Positions 21,693 through 32,635 of a stretch of 64,000 nucleotides of DNA are shown one piece after another. The stretch lies in assembly GCA_023374045.1 (NCBI GenBank), contig CM041777.1, positions 484,011,594 through 484,075,593 of the forward strand, given 5' to 3'. The notes under the pieces are model-generated. The model was not told the DNA's origin. It did not search any database and saw only the letters and a program-made list of their open reading frames with translations. Source of the stretch: Limonium bicolor. Lineage: Eukaryota; Streptophyta; Magnoliopsida; Caryophyllales; Plumbaginaceae. Each line of letters starts with the position of its first letter. Within the stretch, counting starts at the first letter, position 1. Position numbers and translations under genes: made by a program.

Positions 21693-24600
21693 CTAAAAAC
21701 AACCCTCATATTTTTCTATGGCTAATTTATCACTGCTATTGGCAACACTTTCTATAGACCTGGACCTCCACGTACCATGCTGTACTCCTCCAGCAGATGG
21801 CTGGACGTTGCTCCCGGCCGGAAGAAAGGAGGCTTGACCGGGACCAAAGCACGTCTCGCCGGGGCAGCGGCCGAAACTCTCAAGTTCCTCGAAGAAGTTA
21901 GACTTCGGGGCGACAACTTTGAATTCTAGCCCATTGTATAGATCATCATCCAGCACCTCCCCTTTCTCCAGGAAGTGCTCTAAGACAACTTGGCGGCAGA
22001 GATAGCTATCCTGTGGCACTGAGAGGAAAAAGACTCCTTGAGATGAGCGTTGATGGTGCCTTGCTTTTGTATTTCCTCCTGAGACTGTCGTGAGAACGAC
22101 GTGAGCATAGCCACTTGGGTCTCAAGAGTCTAGACCTGAGCCCGATACTTGTCGCGTTGAGTGTTGCCAAAGATAGCTCCTCATTAACGCTATTCACTCG
22201 ATCGTTTAGCTTCCGGATGTGCTTCAAGAGATTGTCGGAACACGGGCCTAGCCGGAACACAAAAGGGCAAAGAATGAGGACAGGAAAAGAAAGTAACAAA
22301 AAATCAAAATCCAGAGGCTTACCTTTGTTCGACAGCTCAGTATTCTCGATTTGGAGGCGAGACATGGCATTTTCCAAGTCTTTCACCCTCTCTTCCAGCC
22401 TAGCCTTCTCGCTTATCAGGGCAGCTTTTTCTGCAGCAAGAACCTTCTTCTCCTCTTCTAAAGCGGAGCAACCCTGAAGCAGAGATTGCTTCTCTGTTCA
22501 AAATAAGTTCTTGACTACTCTTCCAGTGCGGCCTTTTCTTCCGGCAAGTAGTTGAGTTCCTGGATAAGCTTTCCCTTTTTCTCTACAAGGGCCTTATTTT
22601 CTCGAACAAGGGCCTGCTTCTCCAGCTCGAGTGCCTCGACCTCCTGCTTGAAAGAATTCTTCTCGTTGAAAAGGAAAGACTTGTCAGATTGGAGGGTGGC
22701 CACCTCTTTCCAGTGAGCAGACTGCACCTGATTTAGCAAAACGTCTAGGTAAGAGAAAGCCCGAGCCAGCTCATCTTTTCTAAAAGCAAGACGGTTTCGT
22801 ACCTCTATTAAAGTGTCGTCAGCATGAAGAATCCGGCTTTTAAGGGAAAAATTCTCCTCCCGGAGGCCCTTCAGTTGTAATTCATACTCATCTCATCGCG
22901 CTGACAGACACATTCCTGCCGGGACAACCACAACTCTTTATTTATCGCCTCAGTCCTTTCCTTCACTTTGAGGTCAGTCTCATAGTGAATCTGGTCAATG
23001 TAGGCATCATGAGTGGAGCGAGTCCGCTTTAGTTCCTTCATAGCATTGTTGGCTCGGCTCTCCTTATAGTAGAGCCTGGTATGGAGGTTGCCGGAGTGAA
23101 CCTCAGCACTCTGGGCCATGGACATCACCTAAAGCGGCAGCACATATCACCAAAATAAAAAAAAACAAGCAAAGAAGAGAATCCAGATACAGATGAATTA
23201 TCAAAAATCAAGGGAATATAAGCCAACCAAAGATGCCCTCCACATAAAGTCGAACACGTCTTTTATGGGAAGGGAATGCCGCATAATGGCATCCGATCCC
23301 CCGTCTCCCATCCGCAACTTCTCTTTAATTGTAGTGGTAGTTGCCGGAGGGGCGAAAATCCCATTCGGAAGGCCGGACCTCTTTATTGCCTCTTTCTAGA
23401 CGGCAGAGTACTTGACAGATTCACAGGATATTAAAGGAAGGGGATGGCCACGATGGTAAAACCATCTTACTTCTGGGAGGGACCGGTGTAGGACTCCTGA
23501 GCGGGGGAGGAGGAGAAGGCAGGAGGCCATAGTATCATCCTTTTGCTTACTGCGAATTCAGGATCCTCGGCACCTGCCGGTATTCCATTACCCGTTGCCG
23601 CACCGCATCCTTGGCACCAGCAATATCATACGAGGCGGAGGCCTCAGGGTTGATGGAGGTTTGTTCTTCTCCTGATGCCTCTAGCGGTGGAGCCTTTGGT
23701 TTTGACGTGGTTTTCTTTTTCAGTTTAAGTTTACCAGGGACAAGGACTGCGACAATAATCAAAGAGGCACATCTCATTATCAGGAAAATTAATAAAACAT
23801 ATACAGAGCCAGAGACAAGAGGAGCGCTATTTAAAAGGAAAAGGTGGTAAAGGGAAAAGAGGACCGGTCAAAACCTTGTTTGGCCGGAGGATCGGCACAG
23901 AGCCCTATGGCTTCCAAAGTATTTTCTTGGGCAGGATCTGAAGAAAGTAGCCTGACAAGTCAGGAAACTGTTCGCAAATCGGGGTCGGATGACCAGACTC
24001 CCGCTCCGGGCGAGAACTAAGGTCTAAACCCGAACCAGGGTGAGGGGAAGAAAGACATGATGCCCAGACTCTATACTCATGTGCCATGTACCTAGCAATC
24101 CGGGGTTGGGGCGTTCGGGGGATTCCAAGCTTTTCTTTTTCTTTGATTGCCCAGCTTGGTCATCTTCTACTCCTTGTCTGGCGCTTTTTAGAGGGAGTTG
24201 TATCTCCCAAGAGTTGCTCAGCCGCACCGACGACCGCATCTATTGAATCATAATAATTGATCCTTTCGTCTCCACTCTTGAAGTTGACGAAATTCCAACT
24301 ATTGAAAGGACCAATTTTGTCTCCCTTCCGGAAGAAATCTACATGCAACACACCAAAACAATAAGGGAACCAATGGAGAATAAAATTTATACCAAAAATC
24401 AACACTTACTGTAGTAAGTCTTCAGCGAAGATAAGCGCGCTTTGGTGAAAAACGCCTCGACGGTCAATGGTTCGCGGCTTCGTGCCTTCAAAATCTTCGA
24501 GATAGGCAGCTCAGTCGGAGGAGTAGCGGGGCAGACTAGCTGGCCTTTGATAACCTCCGAGCAGTACGGGACACCCAGGTAACGGCCGGATGGGGGAACG

Positions 24601-25166
24601 ATGACGAACCACCGTGAGCCCCACCCATGTACCTTCTTGTAGTAAAAAAGAGAATATCCGGCCCTCGCAATGATGGTTAGGCTGTCGGGATCAACCCTAA
24701 CCGTAAAGAATCGAGCGAACTCGGTACCCTCCGGCCGAATTTTGTTTTCTTCGCAGTGAGCGACAAAAGCATAGAGGTACGAGATGGCCTTTGGGTGCAA
24801 GTGAGCAAGAGAAAAAAAATGACGAAGCAAAAAGCCCAACGCTAAAGGGTGTGGGGGAACGGTCAAGCCGGAAGGAAAGAAATCAGCGTAAACTACGTAC
24901 CCAGAGCCGAAATCGTCGTAAGGATGGGAGTCAGAGGATGGTAGATAAATTTGGGTGCCAGGTGGGACTTCGACGCCTCTCAGACAGTTGGAAAGGGAGG
25001 AAAAGTCAAGAGAAGAAGGAGAGGGCTCGTGACCAGCCAAGAAGGGCTTTGAGAATTTCAGGAAAGTGGGGCGAAAGCCACCAGAGGAGCGAGAACCTTG
25101 AATCGCTTCAACGGCTGGTGAAAAGCTTGCAGCAGCCTTGCTTTTCTTTGCGGCGGAAGAAGACAT
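21693..25166 (-). pseudogene. Antisense gene of D (plant gypsy-type 'transposase' family, PF04195-like)
   Basis: Transcribed opposite to gag-pol. Exon 1 (25166-24410) encodes the conserved domain, with FPSGLTVPPHPLALGFLLRH, YLYAFVAHCEENKIRPEG and WGSRWFVIVPPS. A GTAAGT donor at 24409 and a TGTAG acceptor ending at 24339 define a 71-bp intron; splicing joins YY to FFRKGDKIGPF in frame. Downstream pieces at 23128-22871, 22739-22515 and 22386-21693 are coiled-coil rich (VEALELEKQALVRENKALVEKK) and lie in different frames, so there are either more introns or frameshifts. Antisense ORFs at this place are known in Retand/Tat elements; their function is unknown despite the 'transposase' label. Confidence 0.78.
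24339..24409 (-). other. Intron in the antisense gene of D
   Basis: 71 bp, GTAAGTG...ATGTAG on the minus strand, AT-rich, with a stop in frame three codons past the donor. Removing it preserves the downstream reading frame. Confidence 0.7.
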
Positions 25167-25687
25167 TGGAGAAATTTAGCACGGAATTGAGAGAGACGGC
25201 GATGAAAGCAAGAACAAGGGTACGACAGCAGAGAAACGAAAGAGAAGACAGCGAAGGCAAAAGGGCAGAGAAGGAAGCCCAAAAATTCAGACTTTAAAGA
25301 GAAGTTTTTTTTCCCGCCCAAATTAGTAAAAATATATATATATGCGCAGACAAAAATCACCTTTTGCAGGAAAAAGATGGAAGGCTACACGCTTCCTAAA
25401 GACGATTCTGACATCAGCCGAAAAGGGGACCTTACGTATTCTACATCGAAAACAGGTGAAAAGATTCGAAAAAGGCGGCACAAGCCTTGCACATGACCTT
25501 TAAAAAGTTATTTCTCTCTAAATAAGAAGAAAAAGAACTTGTGGGACTAGGATGAGGAAAGGACAGAGCACGGATGGGGCAAGAAACCTCAGGGATGTCC
25601 GCAACGCAAATTTTTTCCTCAAGAACTAAGACATAGAAGTTCTACTTTCTTCATCAAAATTCAAAAAGACAGAACTTTTGTGACTGA
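25167..25687 (+). other. Region between the antisense gene and D 3' LTR
   Basis: No gene seen. By position it holds the antisense gene's presumed promoter and D's polypurine tract (purine-rich AAAAAGACAGAA near 25663-25674). Confidence 0.5.
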
Positions 25688-26109
25688 TGAGAAGTGAAGA
25701 AATGGTACCAAGCCAAAGAGACATGTGGAGCATCCGGCCACCTCTAGCCGGATGAAAATAGAGATACATAAGGCATCCGACCATCTCTAAGCCGGATGTA
25801 AATAGAGCCCAGGTAGGGTAAAACATAATGTGGCCGGTCGCCTGTGACCGGCCAAAGCCGCTTAGGGAGGGTAAAATTGTACTTATACATGTAAAAGACG
25901 GCTGGTGGCATAAGATCGGATACGAAAACCCTATAAATAGGGGTGTACCCCCATGAAATAAGATACGCTATTATTGGCAATCAGACTTAACTTGATTCTA
26001 GCAAAAGGCTCTCATTCTCCCTTTCTCTCTCGTCGAACTTAAGAACGAAACTAGGTAACATAGGACAGCAAGGAAGATCGAACTAGATAAGGATGAATAC
26101 ATCGTTTCA
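25688..26109 (+). mobile_element. Element D 3' LTR
   Basis: 422 bp, TGAGAAG...TTTCA, matching 14644-15068 with about two dozen differences. TATA box at 25932-25939. Confidence 0.93.
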
Positions 26110-26114
26110 CTGGG
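26110..26114 (+). repeat. Target site duplication CTGGG, right copy (element D)
   Basis: Directly follows D's 3' LTR; identical to 14639-14643. Confidence 0.93.
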
Positions 26115-26348
26115 GTCGACTGTAGTGGCCGCAAAGTGAAGTGCCGGTACTGCAAGAAAGAGGGCCACTGTGAGTTCGAGTGTTGGATGAACCCTGAGGG
26201 CCGTAACTACCGGCCACCAAAAATACCCAGAAGACCTCAGCTAGAGGATTTGGAGTACCACGAGGCGGTCAGGAGGGCCAGACATCTACTGATGCTCGAG
26301 CTCAGAAGGGGAAGGGAGTCAACAGGGCATGAGTACCCTGAACTCTGA
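26115..26348 (+). pseudogene. gag: Element B gag, C-terminal piece with zinc knuckles
   Basis: Resumes the gag frame cut at 14643. The first knuckle is completed here (VDC), and the second, CRYCKKEGHCEFEC (CX2CX4HX4C), follows at about 26139-26180. The frame then runs through a basic tail to a stop ending at 26348. Two knuckles are typical of Gag nucleocapsids that bind element RNA. The stop is followed by non-coding DNA rather than protease, so B appears to be gag-only. Confidence 0.83.
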
Positions 26349-26917
26349 AAGACAGCTGGTGGAAGACTTTTGTTTATTTTGATATATATACTTAGCTTTG
26401 AATTGAGAGAGAAATATGCCGTAAGTATGTGGGAGTGTGTCAGTGACCACTCGCCTTTTGTGTATGACTTTTGGGACTAGTTATGTGTACTAGAAACGAG
26501 TAACCTTGGAACCTTGACGGACCATGTATATATATGGACAGAATTTTAATGCTTACATTATCATGTAGCCCATACTCAATGATGAAAGAGTCAACGAGAC
26601 CAGTAATTACTGAACCGACATCTCAACCTGCATGACGCACTTGCTACTGCAAGCTATGACAATCAATACACTGAAATTTCCATCTGCCTTACGCACTTGC
26701 TACAGCAAGTGCTGCAGCTACCACTAAATTTTAATCTACCAATAAATACCAAAATTTTCATACAATTTTTTGTACCCTTTAAGATTAGAAGCCTATGAAA
26801 CCTCGGGAAGACCTATTGGTCCGACCACTACAACTGAAGGAATTATATAGCCATTGTAAACCACACCAGTATATTTGTTTGAGAATTTTCAGACATGGCT
26901 TATTAGCCAAATACCGA
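26349..26917 (+). mobile_element. Element B interior, piece 1 (non-coding)
   Basis: No gene. It holds two related hairpins: one with arms GCACTTGC/GCAAGC at 26637-26654 and a perfect one, GCACTTGCT-AC-AGCAAGTGC, at 26693-26712. It ends at ACCGA (26913-26917), where the reverse composite C begins. Confidence 0.65.
26913..26917 (+). repeat. Putative TSD ACCGA, left copy (composite C)
   Basis: ACCGA precedes the outermost reverse LTR and recurs at 46633-46637 right after the other outer LTR. The two LTRs belong to different subtypes, so the match needs caution. Confidence 0.6.
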
Positions 26918-27016
26918 TATAACACCCCAACTCATAAATACATAGTCATCTGATAAACCGCCATTTACTTAACTCAACATTACTGCGGAATCCTTACAAC
27001 AGTTGGTGTTACTGCC

Positions 27017-27038
27017 GTTAGTCACCCACGTGACTAAC
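27017..27038 (-). other. LTR-terminal stem-loop (C left LTR)
   Basis: Stem GTTAGTCAC / GTGACTAAC, perfect, with a four-base loop (GTGG on the minus strand). Confidence 0.78.
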
Positions 27039-28482
27039 TAGGCATACTAAATACCCAAGATCTAGCTACGGTCTGATGGACCCGAATATACCGAACATTA
27101 GTATACTAAAATCTTAACCAAGTACATGTTCTTAATCCAAGTATCTCATATCCTAATACATCATACTAACATCTCATCCATTTACTAAACAAGTGTACAT
27201 GCACAACTCGTATAACAAAAAGGAAAACAACCCGAAGTACTTCTACCCGATCCTACTCTCAGGATGATCGTCTTCTACTATTCACCTGCAAAATAAACAG
27301 TTGCCCCCGAGGGGGTCAGCACCTTTGCTGGTACGATTCTCTTATAGCCCCCAAGCTAACGGGGCTACGACGACTAATTGTCGATAGCATGAAGTTGATT
27401 AGATACACAACATAAATAAGAAGTGAAATAAACAACAAGCCACATATGAAAGTTCACACACATTGAACAACTTAGAAGTGTTCCTCAAGTAAATGAGTTA
27501 GATTTTTAACTCCTTACATTCAGAACATTTGGTTCTCATACCTCCTCATATCTCAAACACAAAAACCGTTCTTTAATTAGATTTGGTTGTTCCTTAATTC
27601 ATTGTTTATCTTTGTCGGGTCAAAAGTAACCCTAGCCAATGAGTTATCAGCTCCATTGGATTAAATAAAAAATTTCTTAAATTTGGGATTTAGGTAGATC
27701 CCACCACACCATCTTAATAATGCCTCCCACCTCGAACAGAAATCGAGGTGACCGAGTCTGTATGCGACCCTAGGCGACGAGTCCGAAGACAAGTCATATT
27801 TGGAAGTCGGAACCTGATAAGGATACCAACCTCCCCTTAACACATGCATGACCGAACCATTCCCGATTCCTCACTCCCCCAAGTTCTAGTTAGTAGAAGT
27901 CTCAAAGTCAATGTTTGTTAGTTAACCTCTTTCGGTTACTAAGAAAACAATATTTGGGAGTGTTCCTTATTCTCACACAATTCTTTACTAAACATTGTTA
28001 GTAAGTTCTCAAGGTAAGTTGTGTTAGTGCATCACAATCACACAACAAACATAATATTCCGGTTGCATGCTTTATCTTGTTTAGTCGGCACACATTAACA
28101 AATAGCACACAAGCCGAGGGACACCTCGTTAGCAAGCAGGCTATAAGAAAACCATACCTGTCACCAAGGTCCACTCTATTGTGTCCTCTTATGTTCGTCG
28201 AATAATTCTCGAACAACTGGTAACATTACAATTGCTTCCATTAACATCGGGGTAATATGATTTTTTAACGACTAATGTGCCCATAGTTAACCCCGTCATC
28301 CCGTTATACTTAATTTTACTCTTGTGATCTTAGGTTCACAACTCTCACATCCAACCAACACTTGTTTACACTTTTAAGGCCTTTACATGTCACCAAACAA
28401 GGCCTAAACATCATCTAAAACCTTCACCATCCAATCCCCCATCATTAGAAGCCTTAAAGAAATTTTTTTTTCTTTCTCTGCA

Positions 28483-28577
28483 CTGGACCGCCCCTCTGGG
28501 GAGGTCCCAGGGGCGGTCCGCAACAGAAGCAATGTATGCTGCAGAATTTCACTGGACCTCCCCGCAGGGGCGGTCCA
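28483..28577 (-). repeat. Mid-LTR hairpin array, C left LTR
   Basis: Two GC-rich inverted repeats about 68 bp apart: one with perfect arms GGACCGCCCC / GGGGCGGTCC, the second with one mismatched pair (GGACCTCCCC / GGGGCGGTCC). Same position as the A array, beside the shared GGCCTTGTTTGGTGAC flank, but with entirely different arms. Confidence 0.82.
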
Positions 28578-29253
28578 GGGCCCACAGCAAAACCTATTTT
28601 TCAAAGTGTTTTTCTTCTCTTTTGAACTCCAAATTCACCCCAATCTTTTCCTAATCATTCCACATGTTCCCCACATGTTTTAACATCATTTTAGCACCGC
28701 AAAACCCTCTTAAACCATCAAACAATCTCCTTAAACATTTACTCAAATTCTTACTAAATTCTTACACTTAACACTTGATTCCTTACACTTCCAACTTGTG
28801 ATTTTGCCTAAGACTTTAACTAACCAAAATGTTTCTTCACAACCGTCTTAATTACTCCTCAAGCATCTTTATGCATACCCATTTCCTTTACTCTAACTTC
28901 TCAAAGTTCCCAAAGTCACATTGCATCTCCATGCATAATTTCCTTCCCTTTACACTTTCTCCTCAACATTCCCAACTTGAACTTATATACATGCATTACT
29001 AACATTCTCTTAACACTTACATCTTTTCTCCTTCATCTTGACCACTCTAGGTCTCTCTAAACACTTCAATCTCCAACATCCAAGTCCTCTCATTACCATC
29101 AAGGTTATACTCACTAGTCCATACCTAAACCTCTCAAAACATTTTTACAACATTCTCCTACAAAATTTGCTCCATCCAATACATATCTTATATCTCAACC
29201 GTGGTGTGTTTAATCCACCCATTGAACCTCAAACTCTTCCTAATAAACACTAA

Positions 29254-29441
29254 GGCCCCGTTCTTTCATGGCGAATGGGACATTAAGCTCATTTTTTTAC
29301 TTTTTGCTTGCCACGTGTCAGTTAGTTATTTGTTAAAATTTAACCCAATACAGATGTGTCAAGTTACAATAGGTTAACTAGGGGTAGATTAATAAAAAAG
29401 CTACTCATAGTAGCTTTTTGAAGCTAATGGGCGAACGGCCC
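29254..29441. mobile_element. Tourist-like MITE, 188 bp
   Basis: Termini GGCCCCGTTC and GAACGGCCC are imperfect inverted repeats, flanked by the 3-bp duplication TAA (29251-29253 and 29442-29444). Length, termini and TAA target fit PIF/Harbinger-type (Tourist) MITEs. An internal inverted repeat AAAGCTACT...AGTAGCTTT is present. The related LTR at 42059-46632 appears to lack the insert. No coding capacity, so it was moved by an outside transposase. Confidence 0.7.
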
Positions 29442-31336
29442 TAAGACTTCCTAAACCTCAGGAACACTTTTGTTAACTCATTTCCACTCAAATTCCTTGA
29501 ATGACTCATAGTAAATCCTAGGTCATATTAATTCACAACAACCACTTAAACACTTGTTTTCTACTCAAATTTTGCCATAGCTCCTCTAGTATATTATCAT
29601 GCCCATATGCTTGGTTTTTCTCATTCAATCTTCTCACACACATCAAATCTTTTCTCATCATATTTCTCACCTAAATCAACCCATTCATAACAAACTCAAT
29701 ATAGTGCAATCTTAAATTGCATAGCAATAAGACTCTTAAATAACATGGCTCTTAGGCTCTTAAATGACTTAAACTTAAACACTGAATCTCCCACATATAA
29801 AAGGTTTCAACCTGCAAGTACACACAACAATGCTCCCATAGCAATATAAGTTTTCTCATAATTCACCTTAAGCTTATCTTACTAAATCATTTTCCATTGG
29901 CTCCTTAATCACAAGTTCACAAACTTGTTCATATTCTTTTCCTAGGTTATACAACCCATGTCACAATGTAAGCTTTAAGCTACATTTAGTACTTATCTAA
30001 ATATCACCCCTTAAACAATAAATCACCTTAAGGTAAGTTATTTACCTTGTTTTCCAAACTTTCTCTCAACTTCCTCCTTAGGTTTTCTTGGATGATTCTT
30101 GGCCAAGGACTTCAATTCTCTTTCCAATGTTCTAATCCACATCCAAATAATCTAATGAGTAATAAGCATCATGCCTAAACTCGTGGAATCCAATCTTAGG
30201 TCAAAAATGTGTTGTAAGGTATTAAAATGAATATTTACCTTTGAAGTCTTAAGATAGGCTTGGGTATGAATCAAGGAGTACCTCTTCTAGCCCTTTAGAT
30301 AATGGAAACAAGCTAGTTCAAGGCATAAACAAGACCCCATGAGAAGGTAATTTTCGGACATGGCTGAAAAGTGATGAAAAGTTAATTTTTCATTAAGTTT
30401 CCTTTCCTTGAATGAATGAGAACCAAATGGGATCTTCAAACTTGATTTTCTCCTTCAATGGAGTTTTCTCTTGGCACCGAAATGGAGCTTTTCCAGTTTG
30501 AAAAGATGAAAAGAAAGGCCTTGATCTAACTATGAGAAATCTATGCTTACTTTTTGATTTGGAGCAATATGTGTATTTGGTGGACAATTGAAGGTGGAGG
30601 TGACATGGATGGAGCTCTCACGGTTTTGGAGCAGAGAAGAGGAAGGAAAATCGGTGGGGAAGAAGTGAAATGAAGAAGAGAGGAGAGAGGAAGGCTAAAG
30701 TAAAAATATTTTGTCTTTAAAAGCAAATAGTACTATTTACTTTCCCTCTTATTTTCCTTACTTTCTGGCACATGTGGTGAGTCACCACTTCAAAAACCGT
30801 TCCCCCCTTCATTAATAAGATATTTATGGTCTTTTTGACCAATTAATTAAGTAGAGTTGACTAAAGGCTGATTTGGGCACTATTTGGTTACTATTCACAA
30901 TTAGTGCACATATTTGTGAAATTTTTGGTTTCTCATTGATTTAGGCTTCCTAATGTGATACTAATTAGTACACATTTTGATTAATATGTAATCATAGGCA
31001 TTTAGCCACTCAAAACCCATTTCTAAGATAATTTTTCAAAAATGTGCTTTAAGAGTTCTAAAAGCACAATTTGTGTTTAAGCTTGTTTTTGAGCTTGGTT
31101 TTCTTTGGTAATTGATTTAACATTTCCATTAGCATGTTAATAAGGTCTTATAATGATATTTGGGTGCTAATCAAAGTTACTCCAAGCTTAGAGCACATTT
31201 TTGCTTAAATTGCCCTTATGGCGTTTTCTTGTGTTTTCTTTGGTTTAGACTATCTACCAATATCCTAAGGCATGTAATAGTCTTATTACATCATAAGTTG
31301 ATGTTTACTTATCATACTTAGGTTTGGGGTATTTCA

Positions 31337-31350
31337 ATTTACCCCCCTTA
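31337..31350 (-). promoter_or_regulatory. 3' polypurine tract of element C
   Basis: On the minus strand AAGGGGGGTAAAT lies immediately before the LTR start, preceded by GGGGACAAAGTTC as in B. Confidence 0.82.
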
Positions 31351-31545
31351 AATGAACTTTGTCCCCAAAGTTCCCATGCATCTTATTTTATTAGATTACA
31401 CGGTTTATCTCATTCCATAGATCATATAGATCATGCTGATATGTACTTAAACTTATTGAATCATTAGGTCTGTCATATACTTATACTCAAATATCACACA
31501 ACATGCTTAAGCATGTATAGCACTCAAAATTCCCCTTGTTGCATC

Positions 31546-31833
31546 CTCCCCATGTCACCGGTCAGAAGACGAAAGCTCACAGGTCCTCGGCTTCATGGGC
31601 TAGTAATGCAAGATATCGCTTGCAGGTACCACTATTGGACACTTACGCTCTCTGGTCCGCGGTCCGTTGGAAAATTAAAACTGTCATATACTTTGTCGTA
31701 TTCTCCCATGTCATCAGTCCGAAGACAAAGGCACATTCGTCCTCGCCTTCATGGGCTAGAATACAAAACTACTCTGTTCTCCCCATGTCACCAGTCTGAA
31801 GACAAATGCTCATGCGTCCTCAGCTTCATGGGC
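31546..31833 (-). repeat. Three diverged tandem units in C interior
   Basis: Units of about 55 bp at 31546-31600, 31702-31755 and 31780-31833, each opening with CCCATGTCA and closing with TTCATGGG, so each can fold with CCCATG pairing CATGGG. Arms are kept while interiors vary (GAAGAC is kept in all). Confidence 0.7.
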
Positions 31834-31970
31834 GAGACTCAGTAAAAGGAAGTCCTTTTTACGAGGTCAAGTGAGGGATAATTCCCTCTATTTGAAAATA
31901 CAATCAACTCCAATTTTGTTTTATCCTAATGCCTCTATCCTTAGCGATGATTTAATTGTGACCACTTGTA

Positions 31971-32090
31971 GGGAGTTTCAGGAATCGTCCGACCCTGATG
32001 TGATCAGCATCAGTGTTGAACTATCCTTCCATGCCAATTTGTGTTTGGTTTCCCTTGATCCCTAGAAAATCAAGTTCCACCTCCCACGTC
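31971..32090 (-). other. Second conserved non-coding block (copy in C)
   Basis: Reverse complement of the block at 8541-8660 in A, with high identity throughout. Confidence 0.65.
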
Positions 32091-32620
32091 ATTTTCAAAC
32101 ATCAAATAATTAACTCATTTCCAATTTTCTTCTTTTTAGTCTTTCTAGTCGTAATCAATACATCTCCAAGGTGTGGACTCAGTCCATCATCATTCCCAAT
32201 TCATCTCTTAGTAATTACCTCAGGACTCTAATTCCTACTAAGTTCTATATCAGTCTCATACCAATTCTCACCATCTTATACCTCAGAGCATTACTATTTC
32301 CTTCCTCATACTCATATGAATGATATCTCATAGTGTTATCTTATTCTTATCTCACATGTAGTTTCATACCGACTCATATCTCATATATTCCTTAAGTCTC
32401 TTTAATTATCTTCACTAATTCTCTTAACTTGTACTTACACCGGAGTTAACAAGATAGATACTTAATACATATGGTATTCGCATATTTTGTGCGCAATAAC
32501 CATAATTAATCTCAGGATATATATACATATGTATATGTAAAAAATTCTCAATTCTTTTGTGCTATGCACACCGTAGTTACGTACTCAGTACATAAACATA
32601 CACTAAGCGGTTTTTCGCTC

Positions 32621-32635
32621 TAACCCCCCTTAAAA
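32621..32635 (-). promoter_or_regulatory. Internal polypurine tract, element C
   Basis: Minus strand TTTTAAGGGGGGTTA, about 1.28 kb upstream of C's 3' polypurine tract. Flanking GGGCGTAA and the following AACCGCTTAG stretch match A near 7941-7980. Confidence 0.6.

Larger units (their letters stand above)
14644..26109 (+). mobile_element. Element D: Ty3/gypsy Tat/Retand-type retrotransposon, complete but decayed
   Basis: 11,466 bp with 425- and 422-bp LTRs beginning TGAGAAG and ending TTTCA, both flanked by CTGGG. Order: LTR, primer site, gag, protease, RT, RNase H, second (archaeal-type) RNase H, integrase, 42-bp minisatellite, antisense gene, LTR. A second RNase H together with an antisense ORF and tandem repeats in the 3' region identifies the Tat lineage (Retand-like) by established descriptions. 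I count about two dozen differences between the LTRs, roughly 94% identity, so the insertion is not recent. Every coding domain carries stops or frameshifts, so it is not autonomous now. Confidence 0.93.
26918..31336 (-). mobile_element. Element C left LTR (3' LTR of a reverse element, 4.4 kb)
   Basis: On the minus strand it runs from TGAAATACCCC (31336) to GGGGTGTTATA (26918). Directly right of it is a reverse polypurine tract, so it is the 3' LTR. It shares long stretches with the A LTR, for example the GGCCTTGTTTGGTGAC region beside the hairpin array. It contains a two-unit hairpin array, a terminal stem-loop and a MITE (29254-29441). Non-coding. Confidence 0.85.
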
